Assembly: GCA_022559985.1 (NCBI GenBank)
Contig: JAFJTR010000168.1
Coordinates: forward strand, 1-23,545
DNA: 23,545 nucleotides
Source: Parastagonospora avenae f. sp. tritici 18332-5
Taxonomy: Eukaryota; Ascomycota; Dothideomycetes; Pleosporales; Phaeosphaeriaceae
Reading direction: 5' to 3'
Each line of letters starts with the position of its first letter. The first letter of the stretch is position 1. Shown in pieces: positions 1-8,694 of this stretch. The translations under genes were made by a program, and so were the position numbers. The notes beneath the pieces were generated by a model that did not search any database, had not been told where the DNA came from, and saw nothing but the letters and a program-made list of their open reading frames with translations.

Positions 1-40
1 CACCACCCTCCGCCCTGCGCGGAAGACCGGGGCGGGGGCA

Positions 41-41
<1 letters not shown>

Positions 42-107
<66 letters not shown>
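42..107. repeat. Pure poly-G tract near the left window edge
   Basis: Sixty-six consecutive G residues are preceded by 41 bases of GC-rich sequence and followed by ordinary sequence from 108. The right edge carries a matching C tract, so both edges begin with a G run when read inward. It is either a real mononucleotide repeat at which assembly stopped or an assembly or sequencing artefact. No gene is present here. Confidence 0.95.
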
Positions 108-109
<2 letters not shown>

Positions 110-395
110 CTGACAACTTCTGTGCGTCACCGGAAGCTGTGAGATCTATCCGTAGGCAAGTATAAGAGGAAGCTTGAGGCGTTGAATGGAGACAATGACA
201 GGAAGTACAAGAACTCACACACCGAGGGAACGACCAGCACGTTTGCTTTTTTTAGCACAGAATTGCCATCTCGACAATACAACCAGCAAGCTGGCTTCTA
301 AGGCGCTTTTTCTTCCCGGCGAGGAATTGAGAAGGCTGCTGCAAAGACCATTCCATCAATTCTTGGGCAAATTCTTCTGTGCGCTTCTGGGTACC

Positions 396-1307
396 ATGTC
401 GGAGAGAGCTCCCGCCAAGCGAACTGCATCTGATCGCACTGGTTGGGACAGCAACCAACGTGGACATCCAGAGCCAGATCCAGAGCCACCAGCGGTACCA
501 CCGTAAGTTTCTAAATTTTCCTTATTATCAGCGATTATACCGGAAGTAGGATGTTCCACTAACGATATGTAGGGTCATAATTCTCTCCGAAAACGGCAAG
601 GCGGCAACGACTGCGCCACAGGCTCAGCCGTACCAAGCAACGTCACCGTGCGTGCATTCGGACCCTGTCTAAATTAACAATACGAGCCTGGGCTGAAATG
701 CATATAGTCAAAAGTCTCCCACAGCTTCGCGCTACAACTTGCGCATACGAACAGGAAGTCAATCTGCTAAAGGGAAAGAACCTGATTCCCCTGACGATCC
801 ATTTCCAGCTGCCCCTCCGTAAGCCTCAATTGATGATGTTCGGCGCGCGACGCGCGTTACTCTGACATTCACCACTCGGTGGATAGAACATGAAAATCCG
901 CTAACGACCAGTGTAGAGTGATTATATTGTCCAGCAAACGACCCGCATCGAGTTCACCACCGCGATCTCCTCCCCCTACACCTAGCAACCTGCCATCGCC
1001 CAAATCCGGTCCCAACTCCGCAACCGTAGACCCGTCGGCGAAACATATTGGACAATCTCCTTTAAGCCCGAGTACCGCGCCTGCGACACCCACATACCAC
1101 AAACAAGTCATGGGCTCCAAATCTTCCAAGCTCGCACCCTCTCATGGCAAGCTGCAGCCTTCGCAAGACAAACAAGATAAGGCAGAAATGGCTGAACCTA
1201 CGAACTACTACTCGCACCGCAGCAAGAGTATGAGGAGGAAGGCTGGAAAGACTGGTGCTACTAGTGGCGCTGGTGGCTCTGGCGGAGGTGCCGGTGGAGC
1301 TGTTTGA
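396..1307 (+). CDS. Hypothetical low-complexity protein, 227 aa, four exons, with an internal duplication
   Basis: I do not recognise this family. Exons are 396-502, 573-647, 708-818 and 917-1307 (684 nt). All three introns are phase 2 and split a CC-N proline codon. Donors are GTAAGT, GTGCGT and GTAAGC; acceptors are TAG; introns 1 and 3 carry CTAAC 8-13 nt before the acceptor. The protein is rich in Pro, Ser, Ala, Lys and Gly, ends in a Gly-rich tail, and shows no signal peptide or membrane segment. The heptapeptide PPVIILS occurs at residues 35-41 and 97-103, each time crossed by an intron at the same point. VIIL resembles a SUMO-interacting motif core, which is inference only. The start at 396 opens a charged N-terminus. 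An in-frame ATG at 186 would add 70 residues and cannot be excluded. The gene converges on the F-box gene, with 227 nt between stops. Confidence 0.7.
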
Positions 1308-1534
1308 GTTGAAATGGCTTTGAGGGGCACATTTCGTACGGAGTTGGAGAATTGATTTTGGATTTTTGAGACGCGGCATAGCGGTGATGGAGTTTAGATC
1401 AGACGTACATCCGGAATACAAGATTTGTTGTTTGGAATTTCCGCCCAATTCGGACATGTCAGGGGTCGCATTGATACTTCGTGCGCACTTGGGATAATGT
1501 CCAAACCGCCTGTGTCCGATGAGGTATGGTTCTT

Positions 1535-3067
1535 TTAGTTGTCGCTGTACAAGCTAATCTCTCCTGATGAATCAGACGCGACTTCGTCGTCTGGCACAGC
1601 GTGGAAGCCCCAACCGGCAGTACGGTGCGAAGTCCAATCGTCGTCAAAGTCGACATTCGCTTCGTAAATAAGTCTAACTTCAGTCCCAGCGAATAGTGCC
1701 ATAGTACCCACATAATCATAAGCATGATACGAATAGTAAACGTCGTGGGGTACGAGACGGACTTCTCTAAGGACAGGGGTATGTATGGCGTAGCTGGTTG
1801 CAAGATGCTTTAGACCAAGAAGCGGGTCAAATGTGCTAGCATTGTTGAGTGAGACATGCAGTGCCTTGAGAGCTGGGGGCAGTCTCTCGGGAAGATTCGC
1901 GGCTAAGAAATCATCAACGACGATGCTTTCTAGCTGACACTTCAAGTAGGTCAAGGACGAAAAGCTGCGCAGACTTCCGCGGAGGTCGAAGGTAGGTGGA
2001 AGATCCTCGGTAGCTCCTATGTCCTTGAGAAGGATCAGACTTTCAAGGGAATGGCTTTGCGATTCGAGAGCCTCCACAAGAACCTTTGAGCCTAAATCGC
2101 TCGGATCGAATACCTCGCCTGTATTGTCTAGAGTGATATCATAGGAGAAGGCCTTCAAATGCTGAGAAGCCCCGACTAAAACTGCGAGAATGTTATTTTT
2201 CAAAATGCTTTGCTTGATATAGAGCTCTTCTATGTTGTTGCATCGACATGGAATGAGTTTCCGAAGAGCTTGCTCGGTGTTTCGGTCGCCATATTCGTGT
2301 TCGACTAAGCCTTTCAGGGAGAGCTTGCGCAGCGAAGGAGTCCGGAGAGCGGGCGCAAGTTGGCTCAGTCTTAATTCGAAAAGTTCGACTGTAAGCGATC
2401 GCAAGTTCTCAAACTTGTGCATGAGCCCGGGAGACGTCCTCAAATTCGCTTTTTTGAACAGATCGACCCAGTCCGGGTTTCCCGATTCGCCGTAGCTTCG
2501 TAGCCAGCCGGCATGTATGATCATGGAAGAGATCTTTGGAGTCTGCATAATTATAGCCGTGTAGATGCTTTCCAGCTCAACATGATCCGTGTTACACAAA
2601 GAGGCCAGCATCTTCCAATTAGCAATGCCGGAGGCCCTCAGACCGTCTTTAATAGCTTTCTTATCTTGCGCATTTGGAACATATCGCTTGCGTTGCTCGT
2701 GCGCATTCTCCCCATATGTGATGTCAACATATCGGACGTGCCTCGCAAGATCAGCGTTGCTGATGATCGATCGGAGGAACAGATATGGTTCACAAAAATA
2801 GCTGTTGTAGGTAGCATACAACACCGCAGCTACCAGGTCGTGAAAATGACGATTCACTCGCGATAGACTGATCAATGTTGGTAGTTGGAAATTCGCGAGG
2901 TCAATGCCTGGCAGATACTGTAGGATGGCGAGGAGGAGCTCGTCTGGGAGGTCGGTGATTGTGACGGGGCCCCCAGAGGCGCGATCCACATCCACACTCG
3001 TCCTTCTCTTCCTTGGAATGCTCTCTTGCCGCAGGGGTGGAAAGTCGTGATCACTGAAGTTTGACAT
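1535..3067 (-). CDS. F-box domain protein, 510 aa, single exon
   Basis: This is a probable substrate receptor of an SCF (Skp1-cullin-F-box) ubiquitin ligase. After a short basic N-terminus, residues 37-84 form an F-box: ITDLPDELLLAILQYLP, then a helix ending in SLSRVNRHFHDL, the usual pattern that binds Skp1. The remainder, roughly residues 200-460, contains leucine-spaced stretches such as LRSLTVELFEL and LRKLSLKGL, suggesting a degenerate leucine-rich repeat fold of the kind common in fungal F-box proteins. The C-terminus is acidic and Ser-rich. No frame break or intron is needed. The ATG is the first in the frame before the F-box. F-box proteins of this kind are numerous and divergent in filamentous fungi, so the target cannot be named. 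Confidence 0.85.
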   Translation of the reverse strand: MSNFSDHDFPPLRQESIPRKRRTSVDVDRASGGPVTITDLPDELLLAILQYLPGIDLANFQLPTLISLSRVNRHFHDLVAAVLYATYNSYFCEPYLFLRSIISNADLARHVRYVDITYGENAHEQRKRYVPNAQDKKAIKDGLRASGIANWKMLASLCNTDHVELESIYTAIIMQTPKISSMIIHAGWLRSYGESGNPDWVDLFKKANLRTSPGLMHKFENLRSLTVELFELRLSQLAPALRTPSLRKLSLKGLVEHEYGDRNTEQALRKLIPCRCNNIEELYIKQSILKNNILAVLVGASQHLKAFSYDITLDNTGEVFDPSDLGSKVLVEALESQSHSLESLILLKDIGATEDLPPTFDLRGSLRSFSSLTYLKCQLESIVVDDFLAANLPERLPPALKALHVSLNNASTFDPLLGLKHLATSYAIHTPVLREVRLVPHDVYYSYHAYDYVGTMALFAGTEVRLIYEANVDFDDDWTSHRTAGWGFHAVPDDEVASDSSGEISLYSDN

Positions 3068-3692
3068 AGTTGTAGATGGAAAGCGACAACTGCGTGTGGC
3101 ACAGATGGTTACTATGAGAAGAGGCGGCGCTAACCGTTAGGGGCATGGCTTTAACCCCGCCTCACCTGAACCACCATAATCTTCTTTTCCACCAAAAGAA
3201 CACAGTCGAGTGGCACGGCGATGGAATGTCATCTCTAAGAGACTATGCGATTTGTCTTCATCTTTGTACGATCGACCCATGAGGGATGCAAGTACCTCGG
3301 CTGATGAGAAGACGTCACGCGATGGAGGATCGAGCTCACGCCCCTGACGGATACGGGTAGCAAGATCAACTCGCCTGTACTTGGATCAAATTGGTATCAC
3401 AGACGCGGTCTTAACTAGTTAAGTGTCTAACATGAACATGGACCAGCATGCTCCCGGCAGTCTTGAAGGGAGCAGTTGGCAGGATCACGAACAGGAAGGC
3501 CAGTTCCATTTCGGCCAAAACGCACCTAAGATCACGACTTGCACGATCCTCTGTTCCACCCAGACCGCCTCAACGAGAGTTTTTAGTATCCTTCAACCTC
3601 ATTCAAGTACACCGGATCACGGCGTACGACCTCCCACTGTTTGTCCTTGGACCCTTTCCGTGCAGGCACAGATACTCGGGTCTACGTCGCTC
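3068..3692. other. Intergenic: upstream of the F-box gene, downstream of the membrane-protein gene
   Basis: About 625 bases without a supported gene. The right part lies beyond the 3' end of the membrane-protein gene and the left part should hold the F-box promoter. Open frames starting near 3423 and 3448 on the plus strand lack splice logic or recognisable content and run antisense into the membrane-protein gene. I see no repeat or RNA gene. Confidence 0.6.
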
Positions 3693-4439
3693 TCAATTCT
3701 GCAAGTCAAAGTATTCCCCTTTTGCTTTGTATACAGCTGCAGTTTTATCTTTGCGGCCAAACAGCCACCCAAAGCCACCTCGCTCCACGACTTGCCAGCA
3801 TGCCAGGCTGAAAAGGCACGCCGCACAAACTACCATAGGGACAGTCAAATTCCTTGCGGTTCCCTGCATGAACATTAGTTTTGTCATCGATCTCCGGGCC
3901 CAACTTACGAATCTAGAGCATGCCTGGTTTGCCCAGTGCCCTTCCTTTTCAGGATAAAGAGCGTTCATCGAGCACGACCATGCTTCCTTTGTATATAGTA
4001 TACCCCCAGTGCTGTACTTTCCGTTCGCATATCGGATCTGGTCTCTCGAAGCTGCCACTGGATTCTTGTTGTTGAAAATGAAGACAGCGACACAGCATCC
4101 GACTTGGCTCAGGATGTTCAGCAGCGCCGGACCAAATACAAGCCATCCAAAGGCGTTATGCTTAGTGAAGTGACGGGTCGAAACCAAGCCAATAATGAAG
4201 AGAGCCGTAGAAGCTATCGAGATGAGTGCAGCTGCCAGTATGGCATCATTAGGGCCAGTCAAAATGCCAAAATCGATCGTTGTCGTTTTGCCTAAGCCGG
4301 TGTTTATAGTCTTCGAGCCAAGAATGACTTTGGGCACCCAGTTGTTGTTGAAAAAGAGTGTTGTCACTTCGACTGGGAAGCCCAGAATCATTGATAATGC
4401 ACTAATGACGACCGTAATGACTGGGTCACTTCGTACCAT
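3693..4439 (-). CDS. Four-helix membrane protein, 233 aa after removal of an in-frame intron
   Basis: The function is unknown. Read without splicing the frame is 248 codons, but 3864-3908 has all marks of an intron: donor GTAAGT, branch CTAAT 10 nt before the acceptor, acceptor CAG. It is 45 nt, phase 0 and stop-free, so it is invisible to a simple frame search. The spliced CDS is 3909-4439 plus 3693-3863. Predicted membrane helices are at about residues 6-28, 66-86, 97-122 and 183-203. The loop between helices 3 and 4 has two cysteines (C156, C174) and a Trp/Tyr-rich stretch that could form a disulfide-held non-cytosolic domain. The short tail is basic. The layout recalls four-span fungal plasma-membrane proteins such as Sur7 or MARVEL relatives, but I see no family signature and make no assignment. 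Confidence 0.75.
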   Translation of the reverse strand: MVRSDPVITVVISALSMILGFPVEVTTLFFNNNWVPKVILGSKTINTGLGKTTTIDFGILTGPNDAILAAALISIASTALFIIGLVSTRHFTKHNAFGWLVFGPALLNILSQVGCCVAVFIFNNKNPVAASRDQIRYANGKYSTGGILYTKEAWSCSMNALYPEKEGHWANQACSRFVSWARRSMTKLMFMQGTARNLTVPMVVCAACLFSLACWQVVERGGFGWLFGRKDKTAAVYKAKGEYFDLQN

Positions 4440-5374
4440 TATTCTTGCGATGATGTGAACTTGGGAACGAATGAGCGTACTTCGAGAAACATGCGCAGCA
4501 AGGAACGACGGGAGTAGGACAATGCGTCAACAAAGCGAAGTTTGGGCATCGGTCGGACAAAGTACTTATGTCTACATTAAACCTTCATGGCTGGTCTTTG
4601 AGACACTCAAAGACGAAGTAGCAAATCTTTGGTGCATGGGTAGCCTCAACGCTGACTGGCTGGGTCGGACACTGGGTTTACTCGAATTTAGCACAGCTTA
4701 ACCCCTTTCGGCATTTGAGAAGAGCTGATTGGTGAGGTCGCCAAGGTGTTGTAGACCAGCCGACATGGGTTTGCACAGCCTACAACGAGACGGACATGTG
4801 CCAACCCCGTCCGCTTTTTGCGACCGGGAAATCGAGCGTACACCGGCTGTGCAACTATACGCAGGCATGATTTCGATTGGACACTTCGCACATTGTTGCA
4901 GAATTGCCGAACCTGTCTGCACGATACAGCCCCGAGGCGTAGCGCAGTTTCATTCCTGCAATTATAACAGCATACCAAAATTTAGAGCTGCGCCCCAGAG
5001 ACCGAAGCATCTCATGCGTATGTCTTTGGTGATGCTTAGCTCTCGTTGCGCGTGTTGGCAGGCTCGGACAAAAATGACAGGATCGTTTCCGCCGATCCCC
5101 CATCATCCGAACACACAGCCTCTTTCATACACGTTGACAGTCTGACAGGGCTTTGCAAGCGCAACACATACCCAATCCACCCGACTCTCCCGTTGCGCCA
5201 TACGCGTAAACGTATCGCAGAAGATAAAGACTTTAGACATATATATTGCAATCCCCACACCATAGCAGCAGCATACAAGTTCTCCAGCCCACAACGTGAA
5301 GCACACTACCATCCACCAAAACTATTTTCTATCATCATCTAACCCTACGTTCTCCGTCTCCAATCATCAACAAC
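4440..5374. other. Divergent intergenic region between the membrane-protein gene and the small gene
   Basis: About 935 bases between two divergent starts. The right end holds a TATA box and C-rich leader for the small gene at 5375. The open frames inside (for example 4471-4701 and 4729-5145) are short and overlap one another on both strands, show no homology I recognise, and have no matching splice sites. No RNA gene was seen. Confidence 0.6.
5240..5246 (+). promoter_or_regulatory. TATA box of the small gene
   Basis: TATATAT lies 129 nt upstream of the ATG at 5375. It is followed by a pyrimidine- and A-rich leader (about 5325-5374, with runs such as CATCATCTAACCC and TTCTCCGTCTCC) that contains no ATG before the start. 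This is the usual architecture of strongly expressed fungal genes and supports the small open frame as real. Transcription start is inferred, not seen. Confidence 0.5.
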
Positions 5375-5593
5375 ATGTTCTCTCAATCCACGCCAGCTTC
5401 CGCTCCCATGAAAGACACCAACAACCACAACGTGACCGTCATCCACAACGCCATGGTTGGCGGCAGCTTTAGGAAGGGTCTCGATCGCTTGACCAGGGTC
5501 TTAGAACGCAAGGTCGACAACCAAGTCATGAATGCCCAGATCCGAGCTTACGACACCCCCTCCAACCTCAATGAGAAGCCTCGTTATTCGTAG
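5375..5593 (+). CDS. Small hypothetical protein, 72 aa, single exon
   Basis: I do not recognise this protein. The coding case rests on context. It has a TATA box at a plausible distance, an ATG-free leader, an A-rich start context (CAACAACATG), and roughly two thirds of codons ending in C or G, including an unbroken run of C-ending codons around residues 14-26. The N-terminus is Ser/Pro-rich; the centre (about residues 31-58) is basic and could form an amphipathic helix (FRKGLDRLTRVLERKV); the tail is polar. There is no signal peptide or membrane segment, so a cytosolic or nuclear location is likely. Methionine 12 is a possible alternative start. It is probably a lineage-restricted, well-expressed small protein. 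It could still be a chance frame. Confidence 0.6.
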   Translation: MFSQSTPASAPMKDTNNHNVTVIHNAMVGGSFRKGLDRLTRVLERKVDNQVMNAQIRAYDTPSNLNEKPRYS

Positions 5594-6047
5594 AAAATTA
5601 AGGTTGGAAGTCATTACCGGCCGCATTGATGGTAGCACCGTCCCCAAAGACAGGATGTCATCACGGCACATGCGGCACCACTTATAAACGCGACCTCGCT
5701 GAGATACGGACAATGCAACATCAACAACGAATCAAAGTCACGCATTCGCACTGCGATGTGCTTTTGCTGTCCACTGGAGCCCGAGGCGGACATTGCGATC
5801 TCCCGAACGCAAGCGAGATATTATTTGGCAAAGACGACGGAGAACAGTACCTCGATAAGTATATGGTATGGCGGGTGAAAACAGGAAGAAAATGTAATTA
5901 TACGTGTATGAATTACTGCGAGGATATATTACGACAATAACGCAATGAAAAATAAACCGCTTCGCTTGAACGCTCACAAAGAATGTTACCAAAACATACG
6001 TGACCGCTTGTCAATTTGATGGACGAGGAAGGGAACTACTCGCGCTT
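5594..6047. other. Intergenic: 3' ends of the small gene and the aquaporin gene
   Basis: About 450 bases between two converging genes. AT-rich stretches near 5880-5960 may carry the 3' processing signals of both genes. The frame 5626-5940 (+) has no recognisable content. Nothing else is seen. Confidence 0.6.
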
Positions 6048-7275
6048 TTAGCGGGCTACCGGGGCCGGGTTTCCGCTCTCAAGTACTGGAGACTTGTCAT
6101 AGGTGTCACTTGAACCACCAGATGCGGTCCTGTGATGGCCTGAAACGGTACCGTCGCGGGAAGCGGGAGCTCCCTTGAACTTTTCACCGAGAGCTGCCTT
6201 TGGATCGTTGACTTCCAGGTTGACAGTCTCATACTCCACTATTGGTGTGTGTCAGTGTATGCGTGAGTAGAGAGGTACATGAACTGGACTTACAAGCTTT
6301 GATGAACATGTAGAAGGTACTCGCAAGGATAGCTCCAAGAATGGGACCGACCCAGTAAATCCAATGGTACGAAGCAAAAGTGTGAGATACCACAGCTGGG
6401 CCAAAGGATCGGGCCGGGTTGACGCTGCCACCAGTGTAATAGACACCCATGAGCTCGGCGACGAATAACGAAAGTCCAATGCCAACAGGCGCAATAAACG
6501 TGCCTTCGTGCTTCTCCGTGGCAAGCATGAAGATGGTGAATACTAATTGTGCCGTCAAGAACATCTATTAACTCAGTTAGTGCAAGTTTGGCCCTGGTGT
6601 GTTGACACAATGAGTACGAGCTCCTTCGTAACATGTCATTGAACAGGCTGAGGTTCTTCGTTCGACATACCTCGATGAACAGTCCCTGGACCACGGTTGT
6701 ACCACCACCCAACTCAGTCCTCACAGCCAAGACGTTGGGCATCATTCCAGAAACAACGGCAGACGCTGCGATGCCACCCACAATCTGAGAAATGATGATT
6801 AGGAGGCCACGCATGTACGCGGTAGCTCCAACAAGCATCATGCCGAGGGTAACGGCAGGATTGAACAATCCTCCACTAATGCGGAAGAACACCCAGGCGT
6901 TCACCATGAGTGCTAGACCAAACACCAAAGAGATATACATGATTTTGCTCGGATTCGCAGCGAGATCTGTAGCGTTGGCACCTTGGGCTGGTGCAGTGTT
7001 GACGACATTTGTTCCGCCCAATGCAAAGAGCAAGAACATGAACTTTGGAGCAAGAACACCCAGTCAGCAACGTATCTTTCGTCTTTGATGTACAGGAAAC
7101 CTACTGTGCCGACAAATTCACCCAAGCAAGCGACAATGTGGCCTTTCACTGACTTTGGGAGGAAGTCAAGAAAGTCCAGACGACGCGCTACATGATGCTC
7201 GTGCTTGTGAGGTCGCTGGTGATGGCGGGACTTCCATGGAACGCGCAGGCCACGTGTAGGACGGTCGACGTTCAT
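6048..7275 (-). CDS. Aquaporin (MIP family), 334 aa, four exons
   Basis: A six-helix membrane channel for water or small neutral solutes. Exons in transcript order are 7105-7275, 6671-7042, 6294-6564 and 6048-6238 (1005 nt). Donors GTAGGT, GTATGT and GTAAGT and acceptors AAG, TAG and TAG keep the frame. The first half-helix motif NPAVTLG is at residues 118-124 and the second, NPARSFGPA, at 230-238. Serine rather than aspartate after NPAR points to the orthodox, water-type branch and not to aquaglyceroporins. EFVGTFMFLLFALGG spans intron 1 and is typical first-helix sequence. By alignment with mammalian AQP1 the selectivity-filter positions appear to be F98, E218, G227 and R233; glutamate replaces the usual histidine. 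The N-terminus has a His cluster (residues 18-28) and the C-terminus a Ser/Thr-rich tail that could be phosphorylated. 7275 is the first ATG in the frame. Location could be plasma or internal membrane. Confidence 0.92.
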
Positions 7276-8694
7276 GTTGAAGGCGTTTAGTGAGGATTGG
7301 ACTGGTATGGAAGCGATGCAGGGGGTACGAATCAGGGACGAAGGATCCTGAAGTGGAAGTGATACGAGACCACGGTTGTGAATGGAGCAAGAGACGATCA
7401 ATGTGCAACCTGAACTGGAAACTCCCCGATTGCCCTGCTCTTTTGTACATTTCTACTTGTCCTACGACAATGGCGTCTTCGAGGCCTTTCACCATGACGC
7501 GCTTCCGTTTACGCCCAGCCACACAGGGTCAGAATCCTCTGTTAAAAGCAAGTTCAGCTTGCATACTTAGCGCCCCATGGCAAATCATTATGGCAGCTTG
7601 GTGGTGTTTTAGTTTGAGCATCTGCTTTCAAAAAGGCATGACGATCAATCGGAGCCATGTCCTTGTGTCACATCTCCGCAATAGGCGCAAACCGTTCAGT
7701 GAACCATCCGCTTTGGGCAATCAAGCAGGGATCAGGCGCACACTTTGACGGCTTTAGTGTGTGAACTATCTTGAGGGATCGTAGTTCTTGTTGAAAATCA
7801 GGTTTGGGGACAATGATCTCATGCGCTAAAGACAGCCACCATCTCATCTCGCAGATCAGGGTCCGCTTCTAGACGCCACAAACACCAGCCTTCCGATCGT
7901 CACGGAGATTTTGGGGCGTCAACGGCGTGACCCCACATCGTGCAACTGAACAAACTCCAACATCTAGATCTATTATTTGTTTGCCGTAGAGCGTCGTGAA
8001 GGTATGCAGATTTGACAGGTGCCGATTTGAAGTCGCGCAACGTACCCTTCCCTTCCTGAGAGCACCCATTTTGCAGAACTTCCACCACATCCGACTATAG
8101 CATTACGTGCTCCCAAGCTATCGAAAGCCCATGAAGCTACTGGAGATGAGCCACTGCACCATAGACAGCACAGAGAGAACCAAGTTTCGAGCATGACGAG
8201 GGTGCATCACGCATCAGAGAGCGTTGCGGCCTCCACGCCAAGGAAGAAAGCTCGTGGTGCGAAACTGCTTAGATGCCGGGATGGGCACATGATGTCCAAT
8301 GTTGCTGGAGATGTTTTGCATATTTAAACAAGACTCAATAGGATATAACGTTGCGTTGCGATCTCAACACTTCGGAGGAACACTACACATCTACAGTGCG
8401 TTAAACTGTCGCAGAGAAGCGCGAAGCATCATCAGAAGCAAAGATTCTACCGTAAACACAGGACACTTGAAATGCAGCTACGTAACATGTGCCGAGCGCC
8501 TCGGTCCCAGAATGTGTTGGAGAACCCGTGAGCCGCACAGCCACACTAACAAGATGCAAGCGCATAGTCAGCAATCTAGACTTGAAAACGGTGGCATGCA
8601 CTATAGTACTGTGACACTTGTATCTCCGTCAATTAACGTTCTGCAGTACATAGCACCAGAAAACACTCATGACCTCTCCACTAGCCATGAGGTT
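7276..8694. other. Intergenic: aquaporin upstream region and 3' flank of the GMC oxidoreductase gene
   Basis: About 1.4 kb. The left part should contain the aquaporin promoter. One AGGGG stress-element-like core is visible near 7319-7324, which is weak evidence alone. The frames 7290-7748 and 8299-8928 (+) have no recognisable domains, and the latter runs antisense into the GMC coding region. I see no RNA gene or mobile element. Confidence 0.55.

Noticed and set aside
819..916. Possible box C/D snoRNA inside intron 3 of the first gene
   Set aside because: A TTGATGA-like word and a CTGA are present, but the first base is wrong for box C, the spacing is only about 30 nt, and there is no terminal stem.
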